Below are positions 1-11,245 of a stretch of 64,000 nucleotides of DNA, piece by piece. The position numbers and the translations under genes are program-made. The notes beneath the pieces are model-generated. The model saw only the letters and a program-made list of their open reading frames with translations, had not been told where the DNA came from and did no database searches. Source of the DNA: Megalobrama amblycephala. Its lineage: Eukaryota > Chordata > Actinopteri > Cypriniformes > Xenocyprididae. Position 1 is the stretch's first letter; the number at the start of each line of letters is the position of its first letter. Where the stretch lies: assembly GCF_018812025.1 (NCBI RefSeq), contig NC_063066.1, positions 3,244,692 to 3,308,691 on the forward strand, in the 5' to 3' direction.

Positions 1-508
1 TAAATTACGAGAAAAAACTCGTTAAATTTCGAGAAAAAAGTTGACATAAAATGTTGAGAATAAAGTCATTAAATTATGAGAAAAAAGTTGTTAAATTACG
101 AGAACAAATTTGTTAAATTACATTTTTCATTTTTCTCATAATTTAACGAATTTATTTTTTTCTTGTAATTTAATGACTTTTTTCTCAACATTTTATCTCG
201 ACTTTTTTCTTGAATTTTAACGAGTTTTTTTCTCGTAATTTAACGAGTTTATTCTCAACATTTTATCTCGACTTTTTTCTCGAAATTTAACGAGTTTTTT
301 CACGTAATTTAACGAGTTTATTCTCAACATTTTATCTCGACACTTTTTCTTGAAATTAATTTTTTTCACGTAATTTAACGAGTTTATTCTCAACATTTTA
401 TTTTGACTTTTTTCTCGAATTTAACAAGTTTTTTCTCGAAATTTAACAACTTTAATCTCGAGATGGTTTTATTTTTTTATTATTGCTTGGCCCTAATCCT
501 CTTCTGTA
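1..508. mobile_element. Foldback element, right part (left end outside window)
   Basis: Two arms of imperfect short repeats (cores like TTAAATTTCGAGAAAAAA and its complement) face each other around position 120-140, so the strand can fold into a long hairpin. The right terminus, TCTCGAGATGG followed by a 3' end reading CCCTAATCCTCTTCTGTA at about 508, is nearly identical to the terminus of the complete copy at 41896-42408. The right arm here holds several ~90 bp sub-repeats, whereas in the other copy the left arm is the expanded one. No coding capacity. The window starts inside the element. Confidence 0.8.
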
Positions 509-680
509 GAAAGTAACTTGTACTGATAGATCTTAAAATATGTCAGTGCCATTGTTTTGTCTCAAGATGCACACCAGTAATGTTTTGTTTTATAGTGAAT
601 GTTTATAAAAGCTGCTTAAATGTCCTAATTGAACTAAGGCTTAATCCTGGCTCAGGCTAAGCCCTGTCTGTGAAACCAGG
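509..680 (+). mobile_element. MITE fragment interrupted by the foldback element
   Basis: The sequence from GAAAGTAACTTG onward aligns with the second half of the complete element at 19193-19397 (shared core ATCTTAAAATATG, then TTGTTTTGTCTCAAGAT), ending in CTGTCTGTGAAACCAGG. Its first ~75 bases are missing exactly where the foldback terminus begins, so the foldback was probably inserted into it. Confidence 0.7.
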
Positions 681-2397
681 CCTATATCTTTACATTTAAG
701 GCTGGATACAACTAGTGCATAGCAGGTGCAGTGAGTGACTGGCACTTTCAAATATGATGCAATGAACCAATTATGTACATGTAATGTGGGCTGACATTAT
801 TGAAAGGTGAGAGGTGTTGCCACCTCTGTTATGCCATCAATTTACCAGCAGTCTTTTGACAAATGGTGGGGTGAAATGTCTTTTGTTTAAAGTGGAGTGT
901 TTATGTAAAGCATATATTTCTAATGGAATATTAAAATAGCACCACGGATGGCAGCTTAGAACATTAAACATGAATATATACTCTACTAAGTACATAAATC
1001 ATTGTTACTATGATATGAAAAGAGCAGTAATGTCAAATAATGTGTTTACCAGCAGGATGCACTGGATGATTGGCCAGTTAGGTCAGCTTTTACTGGCACC
1101 AGAAATTCACTGAATACATTCGTTTTCAATTTATTTTGGACTGATGAAAAATCTTCAACATTATACATTAGTCGTCCATGAATGTTTTGACTTTTAACCA
1201 GACAGTTGCAGCCTGAACGAATTGAGAAAATTGTATTCTGGGAGCAGAAAACTTGAATCAACCAGAATCCAAAACAGCTCAGGATAGATGGATTCATTTG
1301 CCGTTGAGGCTTTGCAAAAGATAAGTGCTACTGGAGCCTTTGTTTTTTCCCTCAGGGCTGTTTTTTCATCAAGGCTTTTAGATGGGCTTATGTCTGTATC
1401 AGTCCCCTGCCATTCACTTGTAAAAACTCTCATCTGTGTTTTCAAAGTGTCTATTGATTTGATTGTACTGCAGGGCCTGGTCAGAGTTGACCCCAGCAGA
1501 ATTCGTTTTCAGCAGCTGGAGGCAGCATTCACAGACATCATTACTAAACCAAAAAAAAATAATCAACCCCATTTAGGGACTGTTTTAGGCGAGAGTTTTT
1601 GTGGAAGCGAGCATTGTCACCCTAAAGTGCTGTTGACCCTCAAAGCCAATGAGGGAACGGAGAAAATATGTAGATTGGAATAGATACTGACCCCAGCGAT
1701 GACTTTTTGTTCATGGGCTTGTCTGTCAAAGGAACTATCACAGTCTTCTTCTGAGATGCACCCTGAATATGTAGCTTGTGCTTCTTTGCTTCAAGCAATT
1801 TGTCTGCAGGAACATAAACCAGTGTTCTCAGTCAGTGTGTGCTCAATGTGATCCACGCTCCATGGTCTAGACGTGAAAGGATAATAATTTGCCTTCATAT
1901 CTCTGCAGTGACTGAGCGAGAACACATGTTGGTAAATGGAAGATCACATCCTGTCAACTCTAGCATCTCTACCACTGTCTAATTGGCCACCTACTGTTTA
2001 CTGCAGAGCCGCTGCCATTGAACGAGAGCAGCCGCTGTTCTGGTGGACTCTGGGATATGCTGTGGCTATAATAATCACTTATCTGGACATTATGAGTGCA
2101 ATTGCATTATCTCTCACAGCAAAGGCTTTTTCAATGTGCATATCAGCATAGAATCCACAGATTGACAACCTACTGTAGTGCCAGAAATAATGAATGCTTC
2201 CCACTATGGGCTTGAGATGTGACATGCCAAAAGTGTAATAATTATCATTTTATCTAATAATAATAATAATAATGTAATGTTATCTAAAATATACCATCTG
2301 CTTCTATGAAACCAATTAGTGCAATATTTAAAAAATGGCTTTTTTAGAGTTTTATAGTATTTATAATTGTATATTATTGGTTAGGGCTTTGAAAGTT
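681..2397. other. No assignable gene
   Basis: About 1.7 kb without a recognised repeat or gene. A 131-codon plus frame (1288-1683) and two overlapping minus frames (1046-1445) are open, and a CAG preceded by a T-rich stretch lies at ~1474. No donor follows at a sensible distance and I recognise no protein, so I do not call a gene. A short (TAA)n run lies near 2260. Confidence 0.4.
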
Positions 2398-3261
2398 TGA
2401 GGAAAGTTTGAGTGGCCAAAGACTCTCCAAGGATCACAGCTGGAGAATTGCAGAGATTAGTTGAGTCTTGACTGGAACTTCAAACAGGACCGGCTTCTGT
2501 GGTCAGATGAAACAAAAAAAAAATAGCTTTTTGGCAGCAAACCCACCAGATGGGTTTGGTGCACACATGGATAAAAAGTACCTAATGTCCACGGTTAAAT
2601 ATACTGCTGGATCTTTAATGTTGTGGGCCTATTTTTCTGCTGGAGGTCCTGGACATCTTGTTCAGATTCATGGTATCATGGATTCTATCAAATACCAACA
2701 GATAAAAATCAAAATTTGACCGCTTCTGTTAGAAATCCAATAATGGGCCGTGGTTGGATCATCCATCAGGACAATGATCCAAAACAAACATCAAAACCAA
2801 CACAAAATGAAGCTTCTGCCACGGCCATCCCAGTCCCCCGATCTAAACCCTAAAGAAAATGAGTGGAGTGAACTGAAGAGAAGAAGCACCAGCATGGAGC
2901 TGGAATCTGGAGGATCTGGAGAGATTCTGCATGGAGGAATGATCTCTGATCTCTTGTCAGGTGATCTCCAAACTCATCAGGCATTATAAGTGAAGACTCA
3001 GAGCTGTTCTCTTGGCAAAAGGAGGTTGCAAAAAGTTTTGAATACAAGGGAGCCAATAATTGTGGCCAACGTGTTTTGGAGAAAAACATTTATTTCATAA
3101 TGTGAGTTTCCCCCCACTTTCAATTATTTTCCTTAAATGAAAGGTTATATTTTTGTGAATTTTTTGAATGAAAGATCAAAAAGATAAACAATGCAGATTT
3201 ATTTTCACAGCTGCTTTTGCTCATAATTACTAAGGGTGCCAATAATTGTGGAGGGCACTGT
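2398..3261 (+). pseudogene. Degenerate Tc1-like transposase, 3' portion with right terminus
   Basis: A decayed cut-and-paste transposase of the Tc1/mariner superfamily (DD34E). Across three frames one can read the first catalytic-Asp block (LLWSDETK, ~2495-2515), the middle block with HQDNDPKQ (~2765) and the last block SPDLNPKENEW (~2835-2870), where the family usually has SPDLNPIENLW. Part of the N-terminal DNA-binding region (AAGACTCTCCAAGG, ~2420) is joined directly to the catalytic domain, which implies an internal deletion. The element finishes with the typical Tc1 3' tail GCCAATAATTGTGGAGGGCA then CTGTA at 3261. No left inverted repeat is visible. Many frameshifts and stops make this an old, dead copy. 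Identity is firm; the left boundary is approximate. Confidence 0.85.
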
Positions 3262-3319
3262 ACATGGGAACTCTTTTGGCTATATTTAGTATGAATATCT
3301 CAATCAAAAAAGGGCTGGT

Positions 3320-3880
3320 AAATATAGGACCAAACACATGTTGGGTTAATTTTACCCAGGAAATTGGGTTGATTTAACCCAGCATAATGGGTTGGTTCAT
3401 TTTTACTATAATACTAGCTTATTTTATTTATTTATTTTTACTTCATACATGAATTAATGTTTACGGATTAACTTAAATCTTCTAAACTTTTTTTTAAATA
3501 CGCCACACAACCACTGGTTTGCATGATAATTCCTATATTTTCGATCATATTTTATATCATTTTTAATACAAATTGCCTACATTTAAGCTCATTTAACGAA
3601 TATTAGAAGTAAAAATTACACATTTAGAAGTAATTCAAGTGTAATCGACCAGTCTCTGTTGTCCTGTTTCCACCGTAACTCTGTATGTTGCTTTGCATAA
3701 AATTAAACAATACACAGAACAATAATGAATTTTTAGATAAAATGTACGCAAGCCTGTATTTTACCAAAGACATGCACCAACCTGAAGAGGTTGCAAAAAG
3801 CCCTCGATAAATAACTCAACCCCTGGGTTGTTACGTCTGACCCAGGATCTGGGTAACACAAAATTTGAGAGGAACCAAAC
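3320..3880. repeat. GGGTT/AACCC-rich miniature element (probable)
   Basis: Both ends carry alternating TTGGGTT and AACCCAG motifs (3345-3400 and 3815-3855) around an AT-rich centre. The same motif family bounds elements at 37.5 kb and 60 kb. The exact termini cannot be set because the inverted repeats are imperfect. Confidence 0.4.
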
Positions 3881-4315
3881 AGAAACGTTTTTTTAAAATA
3901 ATCAAGGATTTGCTAACAATTTTTTTGGATGTCTTTTCCTTCGCTAAATTAAAGAGTAAACAATTCACAAATTTGGTACCAATTAAATTCTGATCAAAGT
4001 GCTCAAATATAATGCAAACCTTTCCTATGCTTTAGTGCTTTTTGCTTTTGAAAATATAAAGTAAAATCCTTATAGATGTTTTGACCTCCGGCACACCAAC
4101 AGAAATACTCACAAACAGCAAGTCGAGGTGTGGATTCTTATTTATTGCTTTGCCTTTGCTATTGACTTTTTTTTATCTGCAAACAAACACAGGAAGTTGA
4201 ACACATAGGGGAAAGATGAGTCACTTTCTCAGGAGACAAACACTATTAATTTTTAATCTGGTAAAAGTGAATTTTGGTAAGTTTTGGAAGCATAGTGTAG
4301 TACCTATTGATGACC
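3881..4315. other. No assignable feature
   Basis: AT-rich sequence with no reading frame of note and no repeat that I can pair within the window. Confidence 0.4.
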
Positions 4316-4656
4316 TTAAAGTGATAGTTCACCCAAATATGAAAATTCTGTCATTATTTACTCACCCTCAAGTTGTTCCAAACCTGTATGAGTTTCTTTC
4401 TTCTGCTGAACACAAAAGAAGATATTTTGAAGAATGTCAGTAACCAAACAGTTGATGGACCCCATTGACTTGCATAGTATTTTTTTTTTCATACTACGGC
4501 AGTCAATGGGGTGCATCAACTGAACTGTTTGGTTAACCATATTCTTTAAAATATCTTCTTTTGTGTTCTGCAGAAGAAACTCAGACAGGTTTGGAACAAC
4601 TTGAGGGTGAGTAAATGATGACAGAATTTTCATTTTAGGGTGAATTGTCACTTTAA
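4316..4656. mobile_element. TTAA-bounded foldback MITE, near-perfect palindrome
   Basis: It starts TTAAAGTGATAGTTCACCC and ends with the complement-like GTGAATTGTCACTTTAA. Almost the whole 341 bp is one inverted repeat with a T-rich loop near 4485. TTAA at both edges fits piggyBac-type target choice. It belongs to the family seen, mostly as fragments, at 13168, 22483, 28093, 48165-48270 and 53306-54027. Frames on either strand are products of the palindrome. Confidence 0.85.
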
Positions 4657-5423
4657 AGCTAACAGATGGACCAAAAGTCACAAAATTATAATTTTCATTT
4701 CACAGGATCCAAAATGGGTGCATAAAACCAGAGGATGTTAATTGTAATGATTTTAGCATTAATTACCACAGTTTACAAAGACAATTTTCTTATTCACATC
4801 AATGATTAGAGAAAGAAACCTCCAACTAGAATTCATTCCTGCAGAATTAAATGCTTCTTTTAATGGTTTATGAAATGAAACTTGATGAATGACTGAACCT
4901 TGTTTAAATAAGCTGTCACCTGTTCATTGAATGTTGTTTTGACAGCTGCTGCATTAGTTTTCTAATAGACATACTTTAAATGACCTTAATATACTTCATC
5001 AGTTCTTGAAGACAATGTCTTTTGTGTCATGTTTGCCATTGTTAGAGGAACCTTTAAGTCATTTTCTCTATGCATGGGTAGACTATAGCTGTAAGAACAC
5101 TCAAGTGTTCACTGCACACAATGAGCCTCAAAGGGAAACATTTGAGAGAAAAGAAAAGAGGATCAGCTTTAGGAGGAATTTTCAGACAGTTCTTCTATGA
5201 AACCGTCATGATAGAGTGTGTGTTTCTAAATGGGTTTCAGTGGGAGTTGAGCTCTGTTTCTCATTCTTTCAATGTCTTGCCATGGGTTCTCCATATTACA
5301 CTTATTAAATACAATCTGATTAAACACTTTAGCTATAGGGTTTGAGATTGTAATGTAACTGCAAGATTAGGATCTCTGCAATGAATAGGCAGGTTAATTA
5401 ATTAAAAAAAGAGCTAGGTAATA
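4657..5423. other. No assignable feature
   Basis: Unique-looking AT-rich sequence. Two short overlapping frames (5006-5200, 5121-5345) show no protein-like conservation that I recognise. Confidence 0.4.
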
Positions 5424-5427
5424 TTAA

Positions 5428-6368
5428 AGGTGCCCTAGAACGTTCTTTCACAAGATGTAATATAAGTCTAAGGTGTCCCCTGAATGTGTCTGTGAAGTTT
5501 CAGCTAAAAGTACCCCATAGATTTTTTTTAATTCATTTTTTTAACTGCCTATTTTGGGGCATCATTAACTATGCACCAATTCAGGCTGCGGCCCCTTTAA
5601 ATCTCGCGCTCCCTGCCCCCCCGAGCTCTCGACTATAATACAGTGCATTTACAAAGTTCACACAGCTAATATAACCCTCAAATGGATCTTTACAAAGTGT
5701 TCGTCATGCAACATGTCTAATCGCGTAAGTATGGTATTTATTTGGATGTTTACATTTGAATGAGTTTGATAGTGCTCCGTGGCTAAAGCTAACATTACAC
5801 ACTGTTGGAGAGATTTATAAAGAATGAAGTTGTGTTTATGAATTATACAGACTGCAAGTGTTTAAAAATGAAAATAGCGACGACGTGAATACAGTAAGAA
5901 ACGATGGTAACTTTAACCACATTTAACAGTACATTAGCTACATGCTAACAAAACATTTAGAAAGACAATTTACAAATATCACTAAAAATATCATGTTATC
6001 ATGGATCATGTCAGTTATTATCGCTCCATCCACCATTTTTCGCTATTGTTCTTGCTTGCTTACCTAGTCTGATGATTCAGCTGTGCACAGATCCAGACGT
6101 TAATACTGGCTGCCCTTGTCTAATGCCTTGAACATGGGCTGGCATATGCAAATATTGGGGGCGTACATATTAATGATCCTGACTGTTGCGTAACAGTCGG
6201 TGTTATGTTGAGATTCGCCTGTTTTCCGGAGGTCTTTTAAACAAATGAGATTTACATAAGAAGGAGGAAACAATGGAGTTTGAGACTCACTGTATGTCAT
6301 TTCCATGTACTGAACTCTTGTTATTCAACTATGCCAAGGTAAATTCAATTTTTGATTCTAGGGCACCT
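5428..6368 (+). mobile_element. TTAA-flanked non-autonomous DNA transposon, ~940 bp, copy 1
   Basis: The terminal inverted repeat AGGTGCCCTAGAA (5428) pairs with its complement TTCTAGGGCACCT (ending 6368). TTAA flanks both sides (5424-5427, 6369-6372), the target duplication typical of the piggyBac superfamily. It carries no transposase. A 68-codon frame on the minus strand (6100-6306) has a counterpart in copy 2 but appears to drift neutrally. Copy 2, in the opposite orientation, is at 10079-11038. Confidence 0.85.
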
Positions 6369-6372
6369 TTAA

Positions 6373-7214
6373 TGTGAAATACAGTAGGCCTCAACAGTCT
6401 GAAGCATTACTAAAAATAGGTAAAAATCGTGTTCTGGGGGGTAAAATCCACATTTTTGTCGCTGTTCCCCTGGTAAAATTCACATTCCAGGGACTAAATA
6501 TCATGTTATTTGGAGTCGCTTCATCCTGCTAACATGAAAATCAACCCGTGTCAACAGTGTTAAAGTAGCCCAATTCCACAGGAAAACAGCTGAATTGGCA
6601 ACACTGATGTCGGATGACCTACGTAGGCAAGTGTGTTAAATGCGTTAATAATTTTAACGCATTATTTTTCGCCGTAATTAATTAATCTAATTAAAACATT
6701 AAATTGACAGCCCTAATAAATATGTTAAATATGTTTTAATTACAGAAGGATTTAGCAGTAGTCTTAACCATACGAGTCAGAATTTCTCCAACAACACTCT
6801 GATAGTTGAGAGGAATGTGAAATGCCACATTCAATTAGCACATGGCACCTCAGCCTGACCCTTTGGTCAGTGCAGCTTATTTGGCAGTATGAACCACAGG
6901 GACACGCCGTGCTTAAAGGCTAAAAATGGAATCCTTGAGAGGCCCTTCTTGGATGAACTGCCAATGCACTTCAAACCACTATTGATTCTCATTACAGCTA
7001 ATAGTTTGGCTGTCACAGTTAGCCCTGAATCTTGTCAGCCGAGTGCATGAAGAGGCTAATAAGAGGTGGATAACACTCACCTACACCCCTTTTCAGGGTA
7101 GTTGTCCTTGCAGCCAGCTGCAGAACAAGTTGCCAGCTTTCTTTAAGAATTGACTTTGGGAAGACAACGCTGAGATGCTTTTAATAATAACAATAAAGGC
7201 TACAGCTGATATTT
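6373..7214. other. No gene; short dispersed-repeat fragment
   Basis: Mostly unassigned. 6635-6716 contains TTAAATGCGTTAATAATTTT and ends with TTGACAGCCCTAAT, a common fish DNA-element terminus; its partner end is not visible. Confidence 0.35.
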
Positions 7215-7999
7215 TAGGGCTGCCACAAGCAATTGTCAATTATTTCCTTGCAATTGTAATTGTTTATTAATTATGATTATCACAATTTGCATTGAATGAT
7301 GTTTTGAATAGCCTTGTTTGAAGCAATTGCATGCCATATTTTTATATAAAAATAAAAAACAAGATGAAAACACTCTTCCTGAATTGTTTTTCTATTAAGC
7401 CTCAAATGTCAACTGTACATTGGTTTGGTTTTGTCTATATAATAATAGAAAAATAAACATATGGGCCATTTTCCTGGTTGCATTCGCACCGCCCGTAGGA
7501 CCTCTGGAGTGACGTAAACTGTGCTTGTTGTGACTTTTAATTACACTTTATCCATAAGTTGAATACGGAAGGCGTAGGGCGTTGCATAAGCATTTTGAAC
7601 TGCCAGAGATTTACGTTTTCTTCCTAAGTTGAATACAGAAGGCGGTCTGGCAGAAGCTAGATATTTTACTTCATAACTTGTTAAATATGGATATTTTTTT
7701 ACACAAATGCTTCACTTCAGAAGGACTTTATTAACCCCCTGGAGCTGTGTGGAGTACATTTATGATGGATGGATGTGGATGGAAGCCCGTTCACTGCCAT
7801 ATAAAGCTCGGATGTGTCAGGATATTTATTAATATATCTCCAATTGTGTCATTTTCATTTGAAAGTGAACTAATCCTTTAAGCACGCAGAATAATGTAAG
7901 TGGAAAAATATTTTTTTGTAATTGCGCCTTTGAACGATTACGTAATTGTGGCATCCGTAATCATAATCACAATTAAAAATTTGATTAATTGTCCAGTCC
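7215..7999. mobile_element. Non-autonomous DNA element with degenerate inverted ends
   Basis: The left end TAGGGCTGCCACAAGCAATT and right end AATTGTCCAGTCC are rough complements, and AT/CAATT-rich sub-terminal sequence mirrors between 7240-7290 and 7920-7990. Inside, the phrase AAGTTGAATACGGAAGGCG recurs with changes ~70 bp later (7557 and 7626). No reading frame. No clear target duplication was seen. Confidence 0.5.
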
Positions 8000-9386
8000 A
8001 AGTATAAAGAAACTAACAGTGAAGTTTCTGACATGATTTATTCATATCCAAGACAATTTGAATAACAAACCATCTCTCATTTTCACTCCTCTCATCAGCA
8101 ACAACATGGATTCAATCACTGCACTGCAACATCTTCACAAATAACTGTGTTTTGAAAGATAGTCAGGCATCAGCTTCAGAAAGACGTCCTGTTGACCACA
8201 ATTTCAGACAATCATTAGCAAGTATGATGATTTTCTGATTTTGTTGCTTTTCTCCCTTTCTTCTCAGCGGTCTGTTTCTGTTGTGGGATTTAGCAAGTTG
8301 GTTCAATCACCATTGATTATTATTTATATTATGCATTAGTATGCATGCATAATATAATTCATGCATAAGTTAAAATGTTTGTTGATGACATAAACTACTT
8401 GGGCTGAAGTCCATGGATGCAGTTTGTCTTGTAGCAATGCAAATCTTAGACCGTATGAACCCCCAGCTGGAAGCAGTAATTGAAAATGAACTTCAGGATT
8501 CATCCTGTTGAAATGAGAGGGTCCATTTTCAGCAAGCTCATGTCCTTTAGAACTATGTTCATAGATCACAAATGAAAGAAACTAAATCAAATTAGTATGA
8601 GGAAGTCCTAATATGTACCCTCTATATGACCAGCATTAGATCTAAAAGAGCCTGTGCTTTAGAGCAAAACAAATGCGGCTTATTTTGAACATTGAAAGGA
8701 GAGTAACAGTGTCACTTGAACATGTTCAATATGAACTTTGCATTCATAATAAGTGTCTTTAATAACAGCTATAAGTTTTATTTCAATGCCAAACCAGTTA
8801 CATTAACATCAGTGTCATTGCTCAAAATGCTTTTTAATGAGGGAATGTTTGTCTACAGAGTACATAATTGCACATGCTAATTTCAGTGGCAGAATGTTAA
8901 CAAAAGTTATACTCTTTAGCTCAAATGACCCTCTGACCTCATGCAAATTTTTCAGCACGGCTTGAATATATGCCCATTATCTGTAATGGTGGTTGCCAAG
9001 AGATAGAAGGAAAAGAAAGAAAGAAAAAAAGACTGACTGCACAAGCGATTCACTTGTGTGTCATATTATTGAGAAATGTCTCTCTAGCCAGATATATAAT
9101 AGACAGCAGAAGCAATAATGTCACGGAGGCTTGAGCAGGTAGAAATTTGTCCTCGTGAAGGCTGATTCTGTTTGCTCCAGCATGTTTGTTGAACAAGTTT
9201 TGCACCGTTTGTTTTGTAAATCTATGCATATGCATGAGTGTTTATATACATAATCTTTTTTTTTCTTTTTCTGTGAAACTTAAACCCACTGCGCTGCTTG
9301 GTAACTGCCATATGAGAACAGTATGTTGTTTCTTATGGCATAAAAATAATCTAATCATCCTTTTTTACAAGATGTTCTTTAATCTG
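8000..9386. other. No assignable gene
   Basis: About 1.4 kb without recognised repeats. Short minus frames at 8336-8569 and 9050-9235 have no identifiable product. Confidence 0.4.
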
Positions 9387-11245
9387 CAGCATTGGGGAAA
9401 GTTACTTCTGAAAGTAATGCATTACAATTAGCGGTGGTCGATATGGCAAAAATATCACAATTTGTTTTTCATGAAAATCACCATTTTTTTGAGGAAAATA
9501 TTCCAGGATTTTTCTCCATATAGTGGACTTCACTGGGGTTCAACGGGTTGAAGGTCCAAATGTCAGTTTCAGTGCAGCTTCAAAGAGCTCTACATGATCC
9601 CAGACGAGGAATAAGAGTCTTATCTAGAGAAACCATCAGCCATTTTCTTAAAAAAAAAAAGAAGTTTATATATTTTTTAACCACAAATGCTCATCTTGCA
9701 CTGCTCTGCGATGCACCAAGCATTACTTAATCGCGCTGGAAAGGTCACGTGACGGTGAACGTGAGGGTGAAAAACTCTATAATTTTTTCCTCCAACTTCA
9801 AAATCATCTGACATCGTTGTTTTACCTTTTTTTTGTAAAGGGCATTTGACTTAGTCTTTGCATGTTCACTTTGTAGACTCATGTGACCTTTCAACGTGAT
9901 TACATAATGCGTAGCACATCGCAGAGCCGTGCAAGTCACTGGCGTCGCTTTAATACCTCATGCATGCATCTAATATATAGACATGCATCCAATTTTTTTC
10001 CCAACTGTTTACCTTCACTTAATACATAACCGTCTCCGACTGTGTTTATGTAAACCTTGTGTGTCTTTGACAGTTTAAAGGTGCCCTAGAATTAAATATT
10101 GAATTTATATTGGCATAGTTAAATAACAAGAGTTCAGTACATGGAAAAGACATACATTGAGTTTCAAACTCCATTGTTTCCTCCTTCTTATATAAATCTC
10201 ATTTGTTTAAAAGACTTCCAGAAAACACGCGGATCTCAACATAACACCGACTGTTACATAACAGTCGGGATCATTAATATGTACGACCCCAATATTTGCA
10301 TATGCCAGCCCATGTTCAAGGCATTAGACAAGGAAAGGCAGTATTAACGTCTGGATCTGTGCACAGACAAGATAAGCAAGCAAGGACAATAGCGAAAAAT
10401 GGCAGATGGAGCAATAATAACTGACATGATCCATGATAGCATGATATTTTTAGTGATTTTGTAAATTGTCTTTCTAAATGTTTCGTTAGCATGTTGCTAA
10501 TGTACTGTTAAATGTGGTTAAAGTTACCATCGTTTATTACTGTATTCACGGAGACTGGAGCAGTCGCTATTTTCATATTTAAACATGTGCAGTCTGTATA
10601 ATTCATAAACACAACTTCATTCTTTATAAATCTCTCCAACAGTGTAGCATTAGCCGTTAGCCACAGAGCATATAGCCTCAAACTCATACAGAATCAAACG
10701 TAAACATCAAAATAAATACTTTACTCACAAAATTCGAAGCATGCATATAGCATGCATGACGAACATCTTGTAAAGATCCATTTGAGGGTTATATTAGCTG
10801 TGTGAACTTTGTAAATGCGCTGTAATATAGTCGAGAGCTCGTGTGGCAGGGAGCGTGCGATTTAAAGGGGCGGCGCTGCCAAAATCAGTGTATAGTTAAA
10901 GTTTCCCCAAAATAGGCAGTTAAAAAAATGAATTAAAAAAAAATCTATGGGGTATTTTGAGCTGAAACTTCACAGGCACATTCAGGAGACACCTTAGACT
11001 TATATTACATCTTGTGAAAAAGCATTCTTGGGCACCTTTTAAGCACAATAAGACGTGAAAGATAAGATGCTTTGGGTGTGCACATGCTTTGGGTGTACAT
11101 GCTCAGAAAAGCAGAACAGCATGCAGTATATACTTATTTGAACAAGTATCTCAGATATGTTGTTGTAAATGTAAAAGTAATGCATCACTTAGTTACTTGA
11201 AAAAACGTAACTCGTGTTACTTGTAATGCATTACCTATAACACTG
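9387..11245. mobile_element. hAT-like non-autonomous element, enlarged by nested insertions
   Basis: The left end CAGCATTGGGGAAAGTTAC (9387) and right end GTAATGCATTACCTATAACACTG (to 11245) match the ends of the element at 34327-35292. The flanks are TTAATCTG (9379-9386) and TTAATCAG (11246-11253), an 8 bp target duplication with one mismatch, which points to the hAT superfamily. The interior holds other repeats, including the TTAA element at 10079-11038. Confidence 0.75.
10079..11038 (-). mobile_element. TTAA-flanked non-autonomous DNA transposon, copy 2 (inverted)
   Basis: Starts AGGTGCCCTAGAATTAAATA and ends GGGCACCTT, with TTAA on both sides (10075-10078, 11039-11042). It aligns with copy 1 (5428-6368) in reverse orientation. 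The flanks joined without the insert read TTTGACAGTTTAAGCACAAT, which is present uninterrupted at about 44308-44327: a paralogous empty site proving TTAA insertion. The 68-codon frame at 10141-10347 differs from copy 1 at 13 of 68 residues. Confidence 0.9.

Noticed and set aside
1288..1683. 131-codon plus frame with a CAG preceded by a T-rich stretch
   Set aside because: The stretch after the acceptor-like CAG looks protein-like for ~25 codons, but no donor follows and the opposite strand is equally open.
6100..10347. Conserved 68-codon frames in both 950 bp TTAA elements (6100-6306 minus, 10141-10347 plus)
   Set aside because: Thirteen of 68 residues differ, many non-conservatively, as expected for neutral divergence of a repeat. 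No transposase-like motif.
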